From Arthrobacter sp. B6 (lineage in GTDB: Bacteria; Actinomycetota; Actinomycetes; Actinomycetales; Micrococcaceae), in contig NZ_KV467168.1 of the NCBI RefSeq assembly GCF_001663775.1, positions 1,347,408 to 1,411,407 on the forward strand: 64,000 bases of DNA, given 5' to 3'. The translations under genes were made by a program, and so were the position numbers. Within the stretch, counting starts at the first letter, position 1. The number at the start of each line of letters is the position of its first letter. Positions 1 to 8,845 of the stretch are shown one piece after another. The notes beneath the pieces were generated by a model. The model did not search any database and had not been told where the DNA came from. It was given only the letters and a program-made list of their open reading frames with translations.

Positions 1-836
1 GCGACGTCCACGAAGAGATGCGGCTGGAAGCGACACTGCTCACCGCGCTTGTGACCGCTGGTGCAGGCATGGTCAACAGCACCGTTACGTATGGCAGCCG
101 GAACGAGCTTAAGCATTCGCAGGTGGTAGAGAGCCAGGTGGAACGAGAATAGAATCTTGAGGTGCTCCACTAGAACAGTCCGCGGCATGAACGCCCGGTG
201 CAGCAGCAGTCGCAGCACGTCCTCACCGAGCAGCTCGCCCGACTGGCGACACAGTTGCTTCTGCTCACGACGGGCTGAACTGTCGGGGCGATCCTGTGCC
301 TTGCCCTGGACAGCCTCGACCATGCTGAGCAATGCCTGCGACTCCACGTCAATGTCCGGGCCGGGCGCCGCCTCGCCGGTAACAGGGTCTATATCAGAGA
401 AAAAGAACTCCCGCAAGCCGTTCAGGGCGAGGTCGTTGACCGAGAGTAACTCGTAGAGCTGCTCGTCTGCACCATAGGGACGTGAGCGGGCGGAGTTTCG
501 CAGCCGGTAGGCGAAGCCATGGAGCGGACGCGGCCCGGCCACCGCCTCGGTTGTCCGGCCGCGGTTAACCATATCGAGCAGGTGGGTCTCAACCCAACGG
601 CGGCTGACGTCCTCATTATCTGCGAACCCGTTAAAGCGGCCGAACTTGTCGTCTACCAGCAGCTCCAGGTAGGCGTCGACATCCAGGTCGGTTGCGCGTC
701 GGACCCGGCTGCTGACGCCACCGTGCCACAGCCTCGCAAGGAACGCCGTGAGGACACGGTCCATGGTAAGCGTCTTGTAATCGATACGGCTGATCGCGTC
801 GCATCGAAAGGCGCGGTCCTTACCGTCTAGCGCCAT
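1..836 (-). CDS. Partial gene downstream of the NERD-kinase (C-terminus outside window)
   Basis: An uninterrupted minus-strand frame starts at the ATG at 836 and runs off the left edge, giving 278 codons without a stop. The start overlaps the stop of the kinase gene by 10 bp, so the two are translationally coupled. The visible protein begins MALDGKDRAFRCD, is soluble, rich in Arg, Leu and acidic residues, and has no membrane segment or signal peptide. Cysteines occur near residue 189 and again near the edge (HACTSGHKRGEQC), which could be part of a metal site. I do not recognise the family. Its place directly after an HsdM-HsdS-kinase operon makes it a core component of that defence system; by position it could correspond to the gene after the kinase in MADS, but this is inference. 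Confidence 0.75.
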   Translation of the reverse strand, partial: MALDGKDRAFRCDAISRIDYKTLTMDRVLTAFLARLWHGGVSSRVRRATDLDVDAYLELLVDDKFGRFNGFADNEDVSRRWVETHLLDMVNRGRTTEAVAGPRPLHGFAYRLRNSARSRPYGADEQLYELLSVNDLALNGLREFFFSDIDPVTGEAAPGPDIDVESQALLSMVEAVQGKAQDRPDSSARREQKQLCRQSGELLGEDVLRLLLHRAFMPRTVLVEHLKILFSFHLALYHLRMLKLVPAAIRNGAVDHACTSGHKRGEQCRFQPHLFVDV

Positions 837-3800
837 TCCGCCTCCTGGGTCTCGGGCACGATCTTCTCTTGGGTGATCAGGTGGAGCACGCCGCCGTCGT
901 CGCGCCGCACGGTGTGCATCGCCGATCCGTCAACGGTCAGCAGCACCGCCTGGTAGGGCACGACGGCAAGCTGGTTTTTGAAGACCGTCAGGGCAAGCGC
1001 ATAGCCCTGATCATCGTCAATGCTGGCCTGATAGCCGCGGCTAAACCGTTCGATCAGCTCGAAAAGATCCAACCCGATGCGCAGCTCGGCCGATGGGATC
1101 CCTGCATGGTCTGGATCAGTGTAGGTCAGCCGAAGCGCCGTCGGTCGTGTCTCGAGGTACGGGTGGGTGTCGCTGCCGATCCGTCCGGCTTGGAACCCCT
1201 TACCCGGAAACCGGCGCAGGCTGCGAATAGTGCCGCGTACGACATTGCGGACCCCGATGACGAGCCCACCGGCTGAAAGTTCCGTCGAGACGACACCCTC
1301 ACTGCGGTTTAGTGCTTTGAGGAAAAGTTCGGTCGGCACTGGCCGCTTTCCGTCGAGCAGTTCGCGGAAGGCCTGCACGGAGGCGTAGGGCAGCATTTTT
1401 ATTGCCTCACCGGGGTCACGCATTTCAAAGTACGACAACCGGCGGGCTGCCGACACGAATCTGACGACGTCATCAGGGCTGCTGTCGGCGCCACTAACTT
1501 CGGCGTGCAGTTCACGGAGCAGGTCTCGCTCTGGAGTGACTCTGTCGTCGGGACTTACCAGGTAGTGCTCCAGTAGGCCTTCGTTGGCCAGCCGTCTGTC
1601 GAGCACCGGTTGAGGGGGTCGGGCGACATCGACGTGACGAAGCTGAATGAGTAACCTGTCGCGCTCGGTCGCAGCATCACCCCCTCGGTATGCGTTGAAG
1701 TAGTGACTGGCCAGGATCGGGCTGGACTGCTGTGCCTCGTAGAGCTCATGTATCTCGGTACAGTCGCGCCCTGAGGTCAGGGTGTAGGCGAGTGCAGAGC
1801 GGAGGTCGCGTAGGGTGATGTGCAGTCGGCCACGGAGCTGGGCGACCTCGTAAACCCGCCGCATGCGCTCCTTGACCTGCGGCCCCACGACGGGATGGGC
1901 TATGGTGGCCGCGTTCTGCCGAGCGTAGCAGCCCTCGACGAGGGCACAGCCCTCACAGTCGGCCCAAAATTCCGGGCGGACCATCGAGTCGAGCATCCGT
2001 TCGAGGATTGAGTCGCTAAGACCTCCACCCGTGAGCGTGTCGGCTGAGCGCACGGTTACATCGCGGAGGTTGAGGTTAACCACCGCCACTGGCCCCGGAT
2101 TGTCGTCCTCACCACGAAGCCCCACCTCGACGATGTGGGTGAGAGCTGCGAACTGCTCGGCGTGATGGCTGAGGAAATCGACCAAGCGGCCCTCGTTGAC
2201 CGCGATTAGCCGCGTCTCCCCGATCAGCTCACCAACCTGGTCAGCGCCAGCGAAGGGAGCGAAGAACGCTGAAAGAACCTCGTCGCTAACGACCCCGTCC
2301 TCGTCTTGACTGCCATCGTAGTTGGTGTGGAAGTGGCGTCCGTCAAGCTCAAAGTCGGCCCCATTGGCCCGGTCCGAGGTGAAGGTAGCACCCCGCTCGC
2401 GCGCGGTCGCGGCGAGACTTTCAAGAAATGCGGTCTTGCCGTCACCGGCATTACCAGTGACGATCACCAAAGAGTGCCTACCTTCGAGGACCCCCGGCGT
2501 AAGAGCTAAATCTAGCCCAGTAGGCACATATACTCGAAGGTTGGCGGCATCCATTCCGCGAGTACCGCGATTGCTGCGCCTACTCTGGCTATAAAGGGTC
2601 TGAAGGTAAGCAACGAAGGGGTTACGCTCTGACGAGGCTTCTTCGTCATCAGTCGCCAGGACTGGAGCGGGCTTCATTGGCTCCGCCATTTTCGCCTTCG
2701 TTTGCTCGATCGCGGCCATTAGCGAGGTAATGAACTCCTGGGCGCTGGTGAACCGGCTACCACGTTCTGGAGCGATAGCCCTGAGGATCGTCTCGACCAA
2801 CTTGGGTGGTACACCAGAAATGCTGAAGCGCTCGCGCGGATCGTCGGCCGGCAACGCCGGCCGCGGCGTATTGGCGCCGGCCCACGGGTAGGCATTGGTG
2901 AGGGCCTCGTACAGGGTGATCCCGAGGGCGTAGAGGTCCCGGTCGATGTAGCCTGACGCACCGGCAGGCACTTGGTCGAGGTCGGGCGGGGTGTAGCGAG
3001 GAGTGCTCGCGGTGTGGCCCTGAGTGGTCTCGGGCGTCTTGGCGATGCCGAAGTCGAGGATCTTCACCCCGTCCTCGGTCCACAGCAGGTTGCCGGGCTT
3101 GATGTCACAGTGCCAGACGTCCAGGCTGTGCAGATAGTTCAGCCCCTCGGCTACGTCCAGGCCAATTCGCAAGACGTCACTCGGCGTGAGCGTGCCACCT
3201 CGGATGACTGCACCGAGGTCCTCCCCGGTAACGAACTCGAACACGAGGAAGGGGTACGGATACGGCTGTGGCAGGACGTCGACGTCGAGCATTCGAACCA
3301 CGTTCGGATGCGCCTCCGCATCCTGGAGCCGAGATAGCACCATGCCCTCACGTCGGGCTCGCTCGCGGGTGCCCTCCTCGTCGCGCAGGATCAACTTGAT
3401 CACTCGGTCGACGTTTCGCATGGTGTCGAAGACCTTGTAGGCCACGCCGCTCGATCCAGGGTTACCGAGTCGCTGCTGCACGATGTACTTCGTGCCAAGC
3501 GCGAAGTCCCGCGGCAGGTTCCGCCAGTCCAGCAGGTCGCGGCGCCTGTCGTCGTCACCGGCCTGCGACGCCGCTGCGGGCGTCGATGATTCCCCCCCGT
3601 TTCCTGCGACGACCCGACGTTTGGGCCGGTTAAGCTCGCCGATGGCCAGGTCGAAGCGGCGGATCGCCTCACGCGCGTCGGGCCGGTCCTCGGGCTTGGC
3701 AGCGCATAGCAGGGAGAACCAGTGACGCAGCGGAGCGGGCACGTCGGCCTGCTCCAAGTCCTTCTCCGGAAGCACACCGGCGGCTTTGACCTGCGCAGTG

Positions 3801-5053
3801 ACTGACCCGAAGGGTAAGTGGCCAGTGAGCATCTCGAACCCGATAACGCCAAGGGCATAGATGTCGGCCTTATCGGTCATCTTGGTGGGGTTCTCGAGTG
3901 CTTCGGGAGCGAGATAGGCGTTGTCCGCGGCCGCGTGGGCATCTACCGCAACCGTGTGCGCACGCATCTGTGCGGTCTTGGCGTAGTCGAAGCCGGTGAT
4001 CATCGCCCTGCCGTCTTGGGTCAGCAAGATCGTGGCCGGGCTGAGCGCCCGGTGCACGATCTTGCGGGATTGTGCGTGCGACAGCCCGGCAAGCACCTGC
4101 CGCATGATCAACAGCTTCCGATCCCGGGTCAGCGGCTCGACCGGATTATCTCCAAGATGCAACCGCAAGGCATGACCGGGGATATCGTCGTAGACCGTGA
4201 CGAACCCACGGTCCTCCTGGTCGGGAAAAAAGTCCTTCACCCCGACAATAGCCGGATGCGGCGGCAGCTTACCGAGCGCCTCATATGCGATCCCGATCTG
4301 TTTCTGCTTCTTCTCGCGTTCCCATGATGGGGCGTACAAGTCGGCCTGCCGCACCACGAGCCGCACCGTGCCCGAGCCCTGAACGGCGTTGGCGTTCTTC
4401 GCACGGTACTCCCCCACAACGTCGATGCCGTCGGCGTGGATGGTCTCACTCAGCGTGTCCAGCACCAGCCAATTCCCGAAATGCAGCGGTCCGGTCGAAA
4501 CCTGACCTATCCGTTTGACCTCCTCCACGATCCTCTCGTGATGACGTTCGATGTCCGCGTCGACCGAGAACGAACCGGTCGGCACCCGGGAGCCGTCGGA
4601 CAGCAGCGTGACCAAGTGCTGCAGGTTGACCGTCGAAGCGGCGTCCCGCTGCGGAGTGTTGCGGTCGACCAGCCGAGCGTCTGGCGCCGGAAGGACAACA
4701 ATCGCGTCGATGTAGACCCGAGAGAGTTGCGGGTGTGTGTCCTCGAGGAGGCTCTTCAGGCGCTTAGCGTTCTCTCGCAGTTTCGGTAATGGTGTATGGA
4801 AGGGCGACCGTCCTGCCGGCATCCACCGCGACCCCTGCACATCGATCCGGCCGAATGTGCCCTTCACATCGATCACGTAAACCATATGTCTGGTCACGAC
4901 TACCAGATCGACCTCAAAAAGTCGGCCCCGCGAGTCGGGAATCTCCAGGGAGTGCAGGACCGTCCACTCGTCCGGCCCGTGGTCACGCAGGTGAGCAATG
5001 ACTGCCCGCTCCGCATCGTTCACGGGGCGGCCTATAGGGACAATCCTCGCCAT
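827..5053 (-). CDS. NERD + pseudokinase + Ser/Thr kinase + P-loop ATPase fusion (PglW/MADS-kinase-like)
   Basis: This 1408-residue protein has four modules in order. Residues about 15-130 form a nuclease-related NERD domain (EVDLVVV near 47-53, VIDVKG near 60-65). Residues about 190-470 form a kinase fold with broken catalytic motifs: HRALSPAT at 334-341 replaces HRDxKxxN, and GFD at 354-356 replaces DFG. Residues about 515-775 form a second kinase fold with intact HCDIKPGN (648-655) and DFG (667-669). A P-loop GNAGDGKT lies at 867-874, followed by about 530 residues of ATPase and unrecognised C-terminus. NERD-kinase proteins are known as PglW in BREX type 2 and as the kinase of the methylation-associated defence system. 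The start overlaps the HsdS stop by one base (TAATG) and the stop overlaps the next gene, so this is one operon. A regulatory or effector role controlled by phosphorylation is inferred. Confidence 0.88.
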   Translation of the reverse strand: MARIVPIGRPVNDAERAVIAHLRDHGPDEWTVLHSLEIPDSRGRLFEVDLVVVTRHMVYVIDVKGTFGRIDVQGSRWMPAGRSPFHTPLPKLRENAKRLKSLLEDTHPQLSRVYIDAIVVLPAPDARLVDRNTPQRDAASTVNLQHLVTLLSDGSRVPTGSFSVDADIERHHERIVEEVKRIGQVSTGPLHFGNWLVLDTLSETIHADGIDVVGEYRAKNANAVQGSGTVRLVVRQADLYAPSWEREKKQKQIGIAYEALGKLPPHPAIVGVKDFFPDQEDRGFVTVYDDIPGHALRLHLGDNPVEPLTRDRKLLIMRQVLAGLSHAQSRKIVHRALSPATILLTQDGRAMITGFDYAKTAQMRAHTVAVDAHAAADNAYLAPEALENPTKMTDKADIYALGVIGFEMLTGHLPFGSVTAQVKAAGVLPEKDLEQADVPAPLRHWFSLLCAAKPEDRPDAREAIRRFDLAIGELNRPKRRVVAGNGGESSTPAAASQAGDDDRRRDLLDWRNLPRDFALGTKYIVQQRLGNPGSSGVAYKVFDTMRNVDRVIKLILRDEEGTRERARREGMVLSRLQDAEAHPNVVRMLDVDVLPQPYPYPFLVFEFVTGEDLGAVIRGGTLTPSDVLRIGLDVAEGLNYLHSLDVWHCDIKPGNLLWTEDGVKILDFGIAKTPETTQGHTASTPRYTPPDLDQVPAGASGYIDRDLYALGITLYEALTNAYPWAGANTPRPALPADDPRERFSISGVPPKLVETILRAIAPERGSRFTSAQEFITSLMAAIEQTKAKMAEPMKPAPVLATDDEEASSERNPFVAYLQTLYSQSRRSNRGTRGMDAANLRVYVPTGLDLALTPGVLEGRHSLVIVTGNAGDGKTAFLESLAATARERGATFTSDRANGADFELDGRHFHTNYDGSQDEDGVVSDEVLSAFFAPFAGADQVGELIGETRLIAVNEGRLVDFLSHHAEQFAALTHIVEVGLRGEDDNPGPVAVVNLNLRDVTVRSADTLTGGGLSDSILERMLDSMVRPEFWADCEGCALVEGCYARQNAATIAHPVVGPQVKERMRRVYEVAQLRGRLHITLRDLRSALAYTLTSGRDCTEIHELYEAQQSSPILASHYFNAYRGGDAATERDRLLIQLRHVDVARPPQPVLDRRLANEGLLEHYLVSPDDRVTPERDLLRELHAEVSGADSSPDDVVRFVSAARRLSYFEMRDPGEAIKMLPYASVQAFRELLDGKRPVPTELFLKALNRSEGVVSTELSAGGLVIGVRNVVRGTIRSLRRFPGKGFQAGRIGSDTHPYLETRPTALRLTYTDPDHAGIPSAELRIGLDLFELIERFSRGYQASIDDDQGYALALTVFKNQLAVVPYQAVLLTVDGSAMHTVRRDDGGVLHLITQEKIVPETQEAEWR

Positions 5054-6468
5054 TAGGCCGACGCCCCCTCAATCGCATGCGTCAGCAAAGCCAGCGCTTG
5101 ATTCTCTAGCACATCAGCGTGGTCACGGTCTCTGTACGCTTGGCGGATTCTCTCGGAAATGCGCGTACGGTCAGCTTTCGGAGCCAACGGGATTGGGACC
5201 TTTCGCCGTAGTCCTTCGTGAATGTCCTGCTGTTTACCGCCTGTGCTGAGAGAGCGGAAGACGCGAAATGCAGCATCAGAGCGAAGGAACGCAAACAAGT
5301 AGGCTCCCGAGATCTCTCGAGTACCGCTCACGATACGAAGGAAGTCCTCCGAGTAGGCGTTATCCAGCCAACTTCCTGTGATGAAAGCTGCCCGACAGTA
5401 AACCTCGTTCTCTCCAAGGGTTCCACGAGCGGCCATCAGGATAGTCTCGTCCTCCGCGAACACCTGCGGTGGCAAGGTCCCTGCACTAACCCTTCGCCCT
5501 TCAGGAGTAACCCAAAACGCCTGCCTTTGACCGACGAGCGTCACCCCAAACTCTGCGTCACTGTCGATCCGCTTAAACCGGACACCACGGGACAGCAAAC
5601 CGCCCTCACAGATGTCACCCAGCCTGCGGTGTTCCACGGAAGATAGCTTGGCCACGATCCGGCGGGCTCGAGGTGAGAAGTTGAGTGCTCGAATGGACTG
5701 AGAGCCTAAGTCGGTAACTTGGAAGCCAAGGTCACGTTCCTGGTCGTGCCAGCGCTGGTCTATCAGCTCGGGCAGTCCGACACTTTGGAAGAAATCATCG
5801 GTGGCAGCGACGAGGGCCGCCTGGGAAGCGGCTCGTAATCGGGCGGCCCCCTCCACCAGGTCGTGAATCTTCTGCTCCAGCCTAGAATCGAACCGGGGCA
5901 CTGGCAGATCCACTAGATGGTTCGGCTCGATGTGCTGAATGATCCCGCCGTAGGCCGAGGCTACGATCATCGGCACGCCGAAGCGGCTGCGGAGGAAGGT
6001 ATATAGGTAACCCGGCGCAATCCGGTGAGGGTTGGCTTGCACCTTCATGACGTCCTGTGAGGACCAGAAGCTGGCCATGTCAGGCCGTACATAGCTCATT
6101 CGCCCGATGGTTCCCGAGCAAGAAATAAGGGACATTCCCGGCTCGACTTTAAGGTAACGTAACCGGTCGGCTGTCTCCCTTCGCAACCTAGGGAGGAAGC
6201 TGAAATCAGCTTCCAGCATGTCCGTGCTGCCGAGGAACGGCACGCTATGCTCGGGATCAGTCAGGTAGGTGCGGATGAACTTCGGTCCATTGTAAATCCC
6301 GCCGTTGTGTCCCGCGGTGACACTATCGAGTCGCATTGTGTTCGGAAGCGCTTGAAGGCGCTTCCGCGCCTCTATCGCACCCGAGAGGTACGGACTCGCA
6401 TCGAGGCGGAGGCCTTGCTCGAAGAACCAGTCAGCTCGAACCGGGTTCTCTATGCTGGCGATCTTCAT
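5053..6468 (-). CDS. hsdS: Type I restriction-modification specificity subunit (HsdS-like)
   Basis: The 471-residue product has the two-repeat plan of HsdS. Each half has a target-recognition domain followed by a helical spacer. The first unit ends with LPVPRFDSRLEQKIHDLVEG near residues 190-210 and a helix rich in Ala and Arg. The second ends with VPIPLAPKADRTRISERI near the C-terminus. HsdS proteins choose the DNA sequence methylated by the HsdM partner, which is encoded immediately upstream with an ATGA overlap. No HsdR restriction subunit follows; the next gene is instead the NERD-kinase fusion. This argues that methylation marks self while the kinase/ATPase module acts on unmarked DNA, as proposed for MADS-like systems. 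The target sequence cannot be read from the protein. Confidence 0.88.
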   Translation of the reverse strand: MKIASIENPVRADWFFEQGLRLDASPYLSGAIEARKRLQALPNTMRLDSVTAGHNGGIYNGPKFIRTYLTDPEHSVPFLGSTDMLEADFSFLPRLRRETADRLRYLKVEPGMSLISCSGTIGRMSYVRPDMASFWSSQDVMKVQANPHRIAPGYLYTFLRSRFGVPMIVASAYGGIIQHIEPNHLVDLPVPRFDSRLEQKIHDLVEGAARLRAASQAALVAATDDFFQSVGLPELIDQRWHDQERDLGFQVTDLGSQSIRALNFSPRARRIVAKLSSVEHRRLGDICEGGLLSRGVRFKRIDSDAEFGVTLVGQRQAFWVTPEGRRVSAGTLPPQVFAEDETILMAARGTLGENEVYCRAAFITGSWLDNAYSEDFLRIVSGTREISGAYLFAFLRSDAAFRVFRSLSTGGKQQDIHEGLRRKVPIPLAPKADRTRISERIRQAYRDRDHADVLENQALALLTHAIEGASA

Positions 6469-8636
6469 GCTTCAGCCCTGCCGACGTCACGAGAGTCGAA
6501 GCCAGGTATGGGATGCCTCGCACGGAACTCCCAGTACTTCTGAGCAATTACCGGCAAGTCATTGTCGATAACAGGACGACTACGTTTGACTGTGCGGGTA
6601 CGACGGGTACCGCCGATGGTAATGTACTCGGTCTCTTCGAACGATTCGGTGATGACATCACCGTTAGGAGCACGCTTGTAAAGTTCGTTGCCGCGCCGGT
6701 CAAAGCCCACCTTTTCTGCAACAGCCATGAACACCGGGTAAGACACCTCGCCGTTGAGCTTGGCATTGATCTTCTCGTCGAGCGTTTTGCGCTTGAGAAA
6801 GAGCAATGTCGTCAAAATGTTGACGTCCGCTTCAACAATGAAAGTTTCAACAGGCAATTCGACGCTGGCAAGAACCCAGCACTCCTGCAGGATGAACTGG
6901 CGAATGCCTTCGTCAGCCGGGCCGGGGTTCGACAGAATGCCATTAGGCAGGACAATACCGAGTCGCCCACCGGGTTTAACCCACTCGATTGCCCGCTGAA
7001 CGAAGAGCTGCTCGGGCGCCATGGAGCTGGGCAGGTTTGGGCTGGCCACCAATTTACCGGTCTTCCTATCGCGCGACCACGATCGGGCGACACCCTCGCG
7101 AAAGTTCGCGAGTACTGACTCGTCGTTGACCGGAATGTCCGCGCCGAAGGGTGGGTTAGTAAGAAGCACGTCGACGACGCCATCGCGACGATCCTTGGCC
7201 AACGGAATGGATGTGCTTGCTCCAGCGACGCCCTGCAGATGCCCCTTCGGGAAGGCAAGGGAATCCATGTGAAAGACGCGGCCGGGAGTATCGGCGAGCG
7301 TCATGATGTTCATCGCAGTGGCTCGCACGAGAGATGGATCAAAGTCGGCGCCAAAGAGGTGTCCATCAGCGTACTTGCGCAGGCGGTCGCGGTAGCGCTC
7401 GGCCTGCTCTGGGGAATCCGGAAGGCCGCGGCTGCCGTCTTCATCCTGCATTTTGTGGTGCAAATGTGTCAGGGTGGCATGCAAGAAGCCCCCTGTGCCG
7501 CAGGTCGGATCGAGGACGGTTTCGTCCTCCTGCGGGTCTAGGATGTCGATCATCAATTTCACGGCGCCGCGAGGAGTAAAGTATTGACCTCGGTCTCCGC
7601 GCAGGTTTGTGCCGACGAGCTCTTGATACGCCAGCCCCTTGGCGTCGATGTCGGTCAGACCGAGGTCGTAGGGGGCCAACTCGGAAACGATAAAGGCAAG
7701 TGCTCTGTCCGACAGGGTGATCTCGTCATTACCTCGGAAGAGCCCGGAATCGGCGTACCGATTCTTTACGTCCTCGAAAAGATCGAGGATCCGCTGCCGA
7801 ATTGCCCTGCGGCCATCATCGTCGTACGGCTCGCTCATAGAGGCGTAGAAGCGACGAGAGCTGCCGTTGCGAACGGCCCGCTCGTCGTACATTTTCGCGA
7901 AGAGCAGGTAAAGGAACTGCCAAAACGCCGCGTCCTTAGCCATGCCCTCGTTTCCGTGGACATAGTTGTGGCAGCGCCGGAACGTGATCTTGAGCATCTC
8001 CGGTTCGGCGCGACGAAGCTGCTGAGCGGAAACTACCTGACCGCTGCCCAAGGTCCCGTCAGACAAGGGCCAGTCAGATCGCTCATGAAACTCTGCACCC
8101 CAACGGTTCGTCTCCTTCTCAACGAAGAAGAAGTCCACGTTGTCGGTCCAGAGGCCCCACGCACGCTCGGGGTAGTCCTCGTCGCCAAGCAAGTCCTGAA
8201 CGAAGGCCATCTCGGACTTCATCTGGTCGTAAGTGCGCAGCTTAATGACATTCTTGCCGCGCTTGGGCTCCCTGTTAGTCACCACCACGCGGCGCAAGCT
8301 GTCCGCTGTGTGCTCGCTGCCAGAGGCGAAAATTGCAATGTCAATCTTCTTGCGGCGCTTCCCATTCTCCGTATTGACCTGGACCACAAAGTCAAGTTCC
8401 ATGTCCTCTGGAGCGAACTGATACTCGTGAAACAGCACACGCACTATTCGCTGTCGGACCTGCTCTTTTGGGGTGTCCTTGATCGGCCTATCGGTAAGGA
8501 AGTCGACGAGGTAGCCCTCGTCGAGATAGTGGACCTGCTTGTCAGCCTCCCCGCTCGGCTGGGCTGCATCATCCTGAGTCGTCGGGTCAACCATGTCGGT
8601 TGAGCTCACCATCACATTCTCTTCTGCGGTCGTCAA
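6465..8636 (-). CDS. hsdM: N6-adenine DNA methyltransferase (HsdM-like) with N-terminal HsdR_N-like domain
   Basis: This is a 723-residue SAM-dependent DNA methyltransferase of the type I (HsdM/N6_Mtase) family. Residues about 35-200 resemble the N-terminal domain of type I restriction enzymes (KKIDIAIF near 96-103, a PD-(D/E)xK-like strand). The methylase core carries the HsdM signature GQYFTPR near 350-356, SAM motif I DPTCGTGG at 376-383 and catalytic motif IV NPPF at 494-497. It is longer than a typical 500-residue HsdM because of the N-terminal extension. It is the first gene of the overlapping operon methyltransferase-HsdS-kinase-unknown, starting 209 bp downstream of the helicase gene on the same strand. 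Those 209 bp may hold the operon promoter; I could not identify one with confidence. Confidence 0.9.
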   Translation of the reverse strand: MTTAEENVMVSSTDMVDPTTQDDAAQPSGEADKQVHYLDEGYLVDFLTDRPIKDTPKEQVRQRIVRVLFHEYQFAPEDMELDFVVQVNTENGKRRKKIDIAIFASGSEHTADSLRRVVVTNREPKRGKNVIKLRTYDQMKSEMAFVQDLLGDEDYPERAWGLWTDNVDFFFVEKETNRWGAEFHERSDWPLSDGTLGSGQVVSAQQLRRAEPEMLKITFRRCHNYVHGNEGMAKDAAFWQFLYLLFAKMYDERAVRNGSSRRFYASMSEPYDDDGRRAIRQRILDLFEDVKNRYADSGLFRGNDEITLSDRALAFIVSELAPYDLGLTDIDAKGLAYQELVGTNLRGDRGQYFTPRGAVKLMIDILDPQEDETVLDPTCGTGGFLHATLTHLHHKMQDEDGSRGLPDSPEQAERYRDRLRKYADGHLFGADFDPSLVRATAMNIMTLADTPGRVFHMDSLAFPKGHLQGVAGASTSIPLAKDRRDGVVDVLLTNPPFGADIPVNDESVLANFREGVARSWSRDRKTGKLVASPNLPSSMAPEQLFVQRAIEWVKPGGRLGIVLPNGILSNPGPADEGIRQFILQECWVLASVELPVETFIVEADVNILTTLLFLKRKTLDEKINAKLNGEVSYPVFMAVAEKVGFDRRGNELYKRAPNGDVITESFEETEYITIGGTRRTRTVKRSRPVIDNDLPVIAQKYWEFRARHPIPGFDSRDVGRAEA

Positions 8637-8845
8637 TGTCGTGTTGGCCGCATTGGGCGACCACCGGTACCGGGTTTCCGAGCTCCGGTCTCATCTTGCT
8701 CAGCTCAGCGTAATGGATCGGTCCGACAAGGGTGGGAAGGTGACACGAAACGCAGCGTTCCGAGATTCATTGAAGCGTGAGTAATTCCTGATCGCCTTGA
8801 GCTGCCCATCTCATTCTCTTCGTGGGGAAACATGTCACGCTCCAC

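Noticed and set aside
827-8636. Plain BREX type 2 (Pgl) system
   Set aside because: A PglW-like kinase is present, but PglX, PglY and PglZ are not seen; the methyltransferase and specificity genes are of type I style. A MADS-like system fits better, although genes outside the window could change this.
5053-8636. Complete type I restriction-modification system
   Set aside because: HsdM and HsdS are present but no HsdR motor-nuclease is adjacent; the PLD-helicase lacks HsdR arrangement.
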